A DNA stretch of 42,081 nucleotides from Chloroflexota bacterium (GTDB lineage Bacteria; Chloroflexota; Anaerolineae; UBA2200; JACIWT01): assembly GCA_014360825.1 (NCBI GenBank), contig JACIWT010000006.1, forward strand, positions 111,165 through 153,245, written 5' to 3'. Within the stretch, counting starts at the first letter, position 1. Each line of letters opens with the position of its first letter. A program made the position numbers and the translations under genes. The notes beneath the pieces are model-generated. The model searched no databases and had not been told where the DNA came from. It saw only the letters and a program-made list of their open reading frames with translations. Of the stretch, positions 41,048-42,081 are shown one piece after another.

Positions 41048-41781
41048 CACTGACCCCCTTGTGACAGCATACTGCCGAGAAAACTGGCAATGGCGAATCC
41101 GCTACAACAGGCCAAAAGCCCGAATAACAAGCAGAGGGTAACCAACGGTAAGAGGGCTGCCCAAAATGCACGCCAGCCCACCAGTTGGTGGGCTGCCTTT
41201 AATGCCAGAAAATCGCACACTAGTACCCAAATGCCTACCACGCTACCCAACTGTATGTAAGGCAGAACTTTGACCAGGCCGATTAGGTTAGGAGAAATTG
41301 CCAACGCGGTGCAACCCATTGTCCGACCAAGATCGCCAGTGCCGCCCAGCAACCGCGCAAAAAGATGAGCAAGGACGCTGTAGATCACCCAACTGATCAT
41401 CAGGCCTACTGGAATGAAGATCACGTTCAGGATAGCGCCAGCAGGGTTAGGAGCGAACAGGCTGGCGATACGCCAGCCAAGATCATAGTATTGCTTCATC
41501 GGATGGAGAGCCTCTGGCGCTTCCTGCTGAAGCATCTGATACCACTCGCTTTGGGCTATCGTTTCCCAGATCGCCTGCTTCATAGCAGCAAAACTGGGTG
41601 TGGATGCCCATTCCAATGTAGTGCCGATAACGCCTACAAATCCCACAAGCACTCCAACAAGAATGACCAACACAAGTCCTTTGCGCAAAGGCTGCTCGTC
41701 GTTACTCATCTCGACATAGGCCTCGTCTCGAAGGAAAAGTGCATCGACGCCCAATCGGAGTAGATTGGTTATGGTCTGCAT
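41047..41781 (-). CDS. Yip1-domain membrane protein, copy A
   Basis: This 244-residue membrane protein is a paralogue of the gene at 40301. It has a short cytoplasmic N-terminus (LLRLGVDALFLRDEAY), a first helix GLVLVILVGVLVGFVGVIG and an extracytoplasmic helical loop (about 55-105). SWVIYSVLAHLFARLLGG is the Yip1 core, followed by GRTMGCTALAISPNLIG and two or three more helices. The ATG has GGGGG about six bases upstream. It is the first gene of the pair, and the two are translationally coupled. The function is unknown; Yip1 proteins bend or organise membranes in eukaryotes, which need not apply here. Confidence 0.82.
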   Translation of the reverse strand: MQTITNLLRLGVDALFLRDEAYVEMSNDEQPLRKGLVLVILVGVLVGFVGVIGTTLEWASTPSFAAMKQAIWETIAQSEWYQMLQQEAPEALHPMKQYYDLGWRIASLFAPNPAGAILNVIFIPVGLMISWVIYSVLAHLFARLLGGTGDLGRTMGCTALAISPNLIGLVKVLPYIQLGSVVGIWVLVCDFLALKAAHQLVGWRAFWAALLPLVTLCLLFGLLACCSGFAIASFLGSMLSQGGQ

Positions 41782-42081
41782 ATCAACCCCCTTCTCTTGA
41801 TCGCTCTAGGCTTGGCAAATCCGCCAATCAATGCACGCCTTTGCTCTGACTGCAAACGGAGGTCACAAAGCGGATACATTATATGTTGACCAAACCTTTT
41901 CTACAAATTGGTTGTGAACTCGAAGCAAGAACGCATTAATCCACCGTTTTGCGTGCGGTCAAGTCAGGTTTTTCCTGTAAAATAGGCGACGTAGGTACGC
42001 TATGATCAGTACAGCCCTCCTATGTGTTGTACAATGGCAATCCGAGTTCGCGGCGCAGGAGATGCAGTTGTTGCTGCTCCA
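41782..42081. other. 300-base right-end region
   Basis: This stretch holds a weak minus-strand promoter candidate for the Yip1 pair (next entry) and nothing else certain. The last 60 bases are open in several frames. One on the minus strand ends at 42020-42022 and reads EQQQLHLLRRELGLPLYNT before its stop, which could be the C-terminus of a gene outside the window. A plus-strand frame from ATG 42033 is also open. I cannot decide between them. Confidence 0.4.
41878..41906 (-). promoter_or_regulatory. Candidate promoter of the Yip1 pair
   Basis: On the minus strand TTGTAG (41901-41906) and TATAAT (41878-41883) are spaced 17 bases apart. The -10 is perfect and the -35 is weak. It lies about 97 bases before the first Yip1 start. 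Confidence 0.4.

Noticed and set aside
1-42081. CRISPR arrays, tRNA or rRNA genes, insertion sequences and prophage genes
   Set aside because: I looked for regularly spaced repeats, cloverleaf-like segments, transposase motifs and phage structural genes and saw none.

Overview
The window reads as one contiguous, gene-dense bacterial chromosome segment that includes the replication and segregation neighbourhood. Family resemblance, very frequent TTG/GTG starts behind strong Shine-Dalgarno sites, RNase J and the mixture of an anaerobe-type tungsten aldehyde oxidoreductase with balanced base composition suggest a Chloroflexota bacterium (Anaerolineae-like). That assignment is inference from recognition only, without a search. 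I saw no rRNA, tRNA, CRISPR array, insertion sequence or prophage gene.

Layout. (1) 3-1136: 3' end of dnaE. (2) 1365-7781: a plus-strand catabolic region with two sugar-type ABC permeases but no binding protein or ATPase. After a strong terminator come two tandem proteins that each join a dihydrodipicolinate-synthase-superfamily aldolase to a formaldehyde-activating-enzyme (Fae) domain, with a small cysteine-rich protein between them. A SagB-like nitroreductase with a Tat/lipoprotein signal and a DUF72 protein follow. (3) 17232 down to 8675 on the minus strand: a probable single operon of GntR/HutC regulator, aldehyde:ferredoxin oxidoreductase, EamA transporter, mannose-family PTS IIA, IIB and a fused IIC-IID, class I aldolase and zinc alcohol dehydrogenase. 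A consensus sigma-70 promoter with an overlapping TGGT/ACCA palindrome lies in front of it. (4) 17585-25478 plus strand: a large protein with eroded DNA-methylase and nuclease-like domains, family-4 uracil-DNA glycosylase, RNase J, FtsK and RsmG. (5) 25515-28954 minus strand: recF, dnaN and a methyltransferase. (6) 28995-29010: a near-perfect parS site. (7) 29093-39964 plus strand: histidine phosphatase, rpsT, rpmH, rnpA, yidD, a PQQ-propeller lipoprotein, yidC, khpB/jag, a PfkB kinase, parA, parB, prfA, prmC, a HAD phosphatase and tsaC. (8) 39961-41781 minus strand: tatA and two tandem Yip1-domain membrane proteins.

How the parts may work together. The strongest candidate for something undescribed is the 3.1-kb aldolase-Fae cassette. 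A pyruvate-type class I aldolase fused to a formaldehyde-binding domain parallels the known Fae-Hps fusions and suggests aldol cleavage that releases formaldehyde with immediate capture, or the reverse. The second copy keeps the Fae histidine and the HPF tail while the first has lost both, which suggests a division of labour. The minus-strand PTS operon looks like a separate sugar pathway: uptake and phosphorylation, oxidation, aldol cleavage, then ferredoxin-linked oxidation of an aldehyde. Regions 4-7 are mostly housekeeping genes, with an oriC-type cluster that lacks dnaA next to dnaN inside this window.
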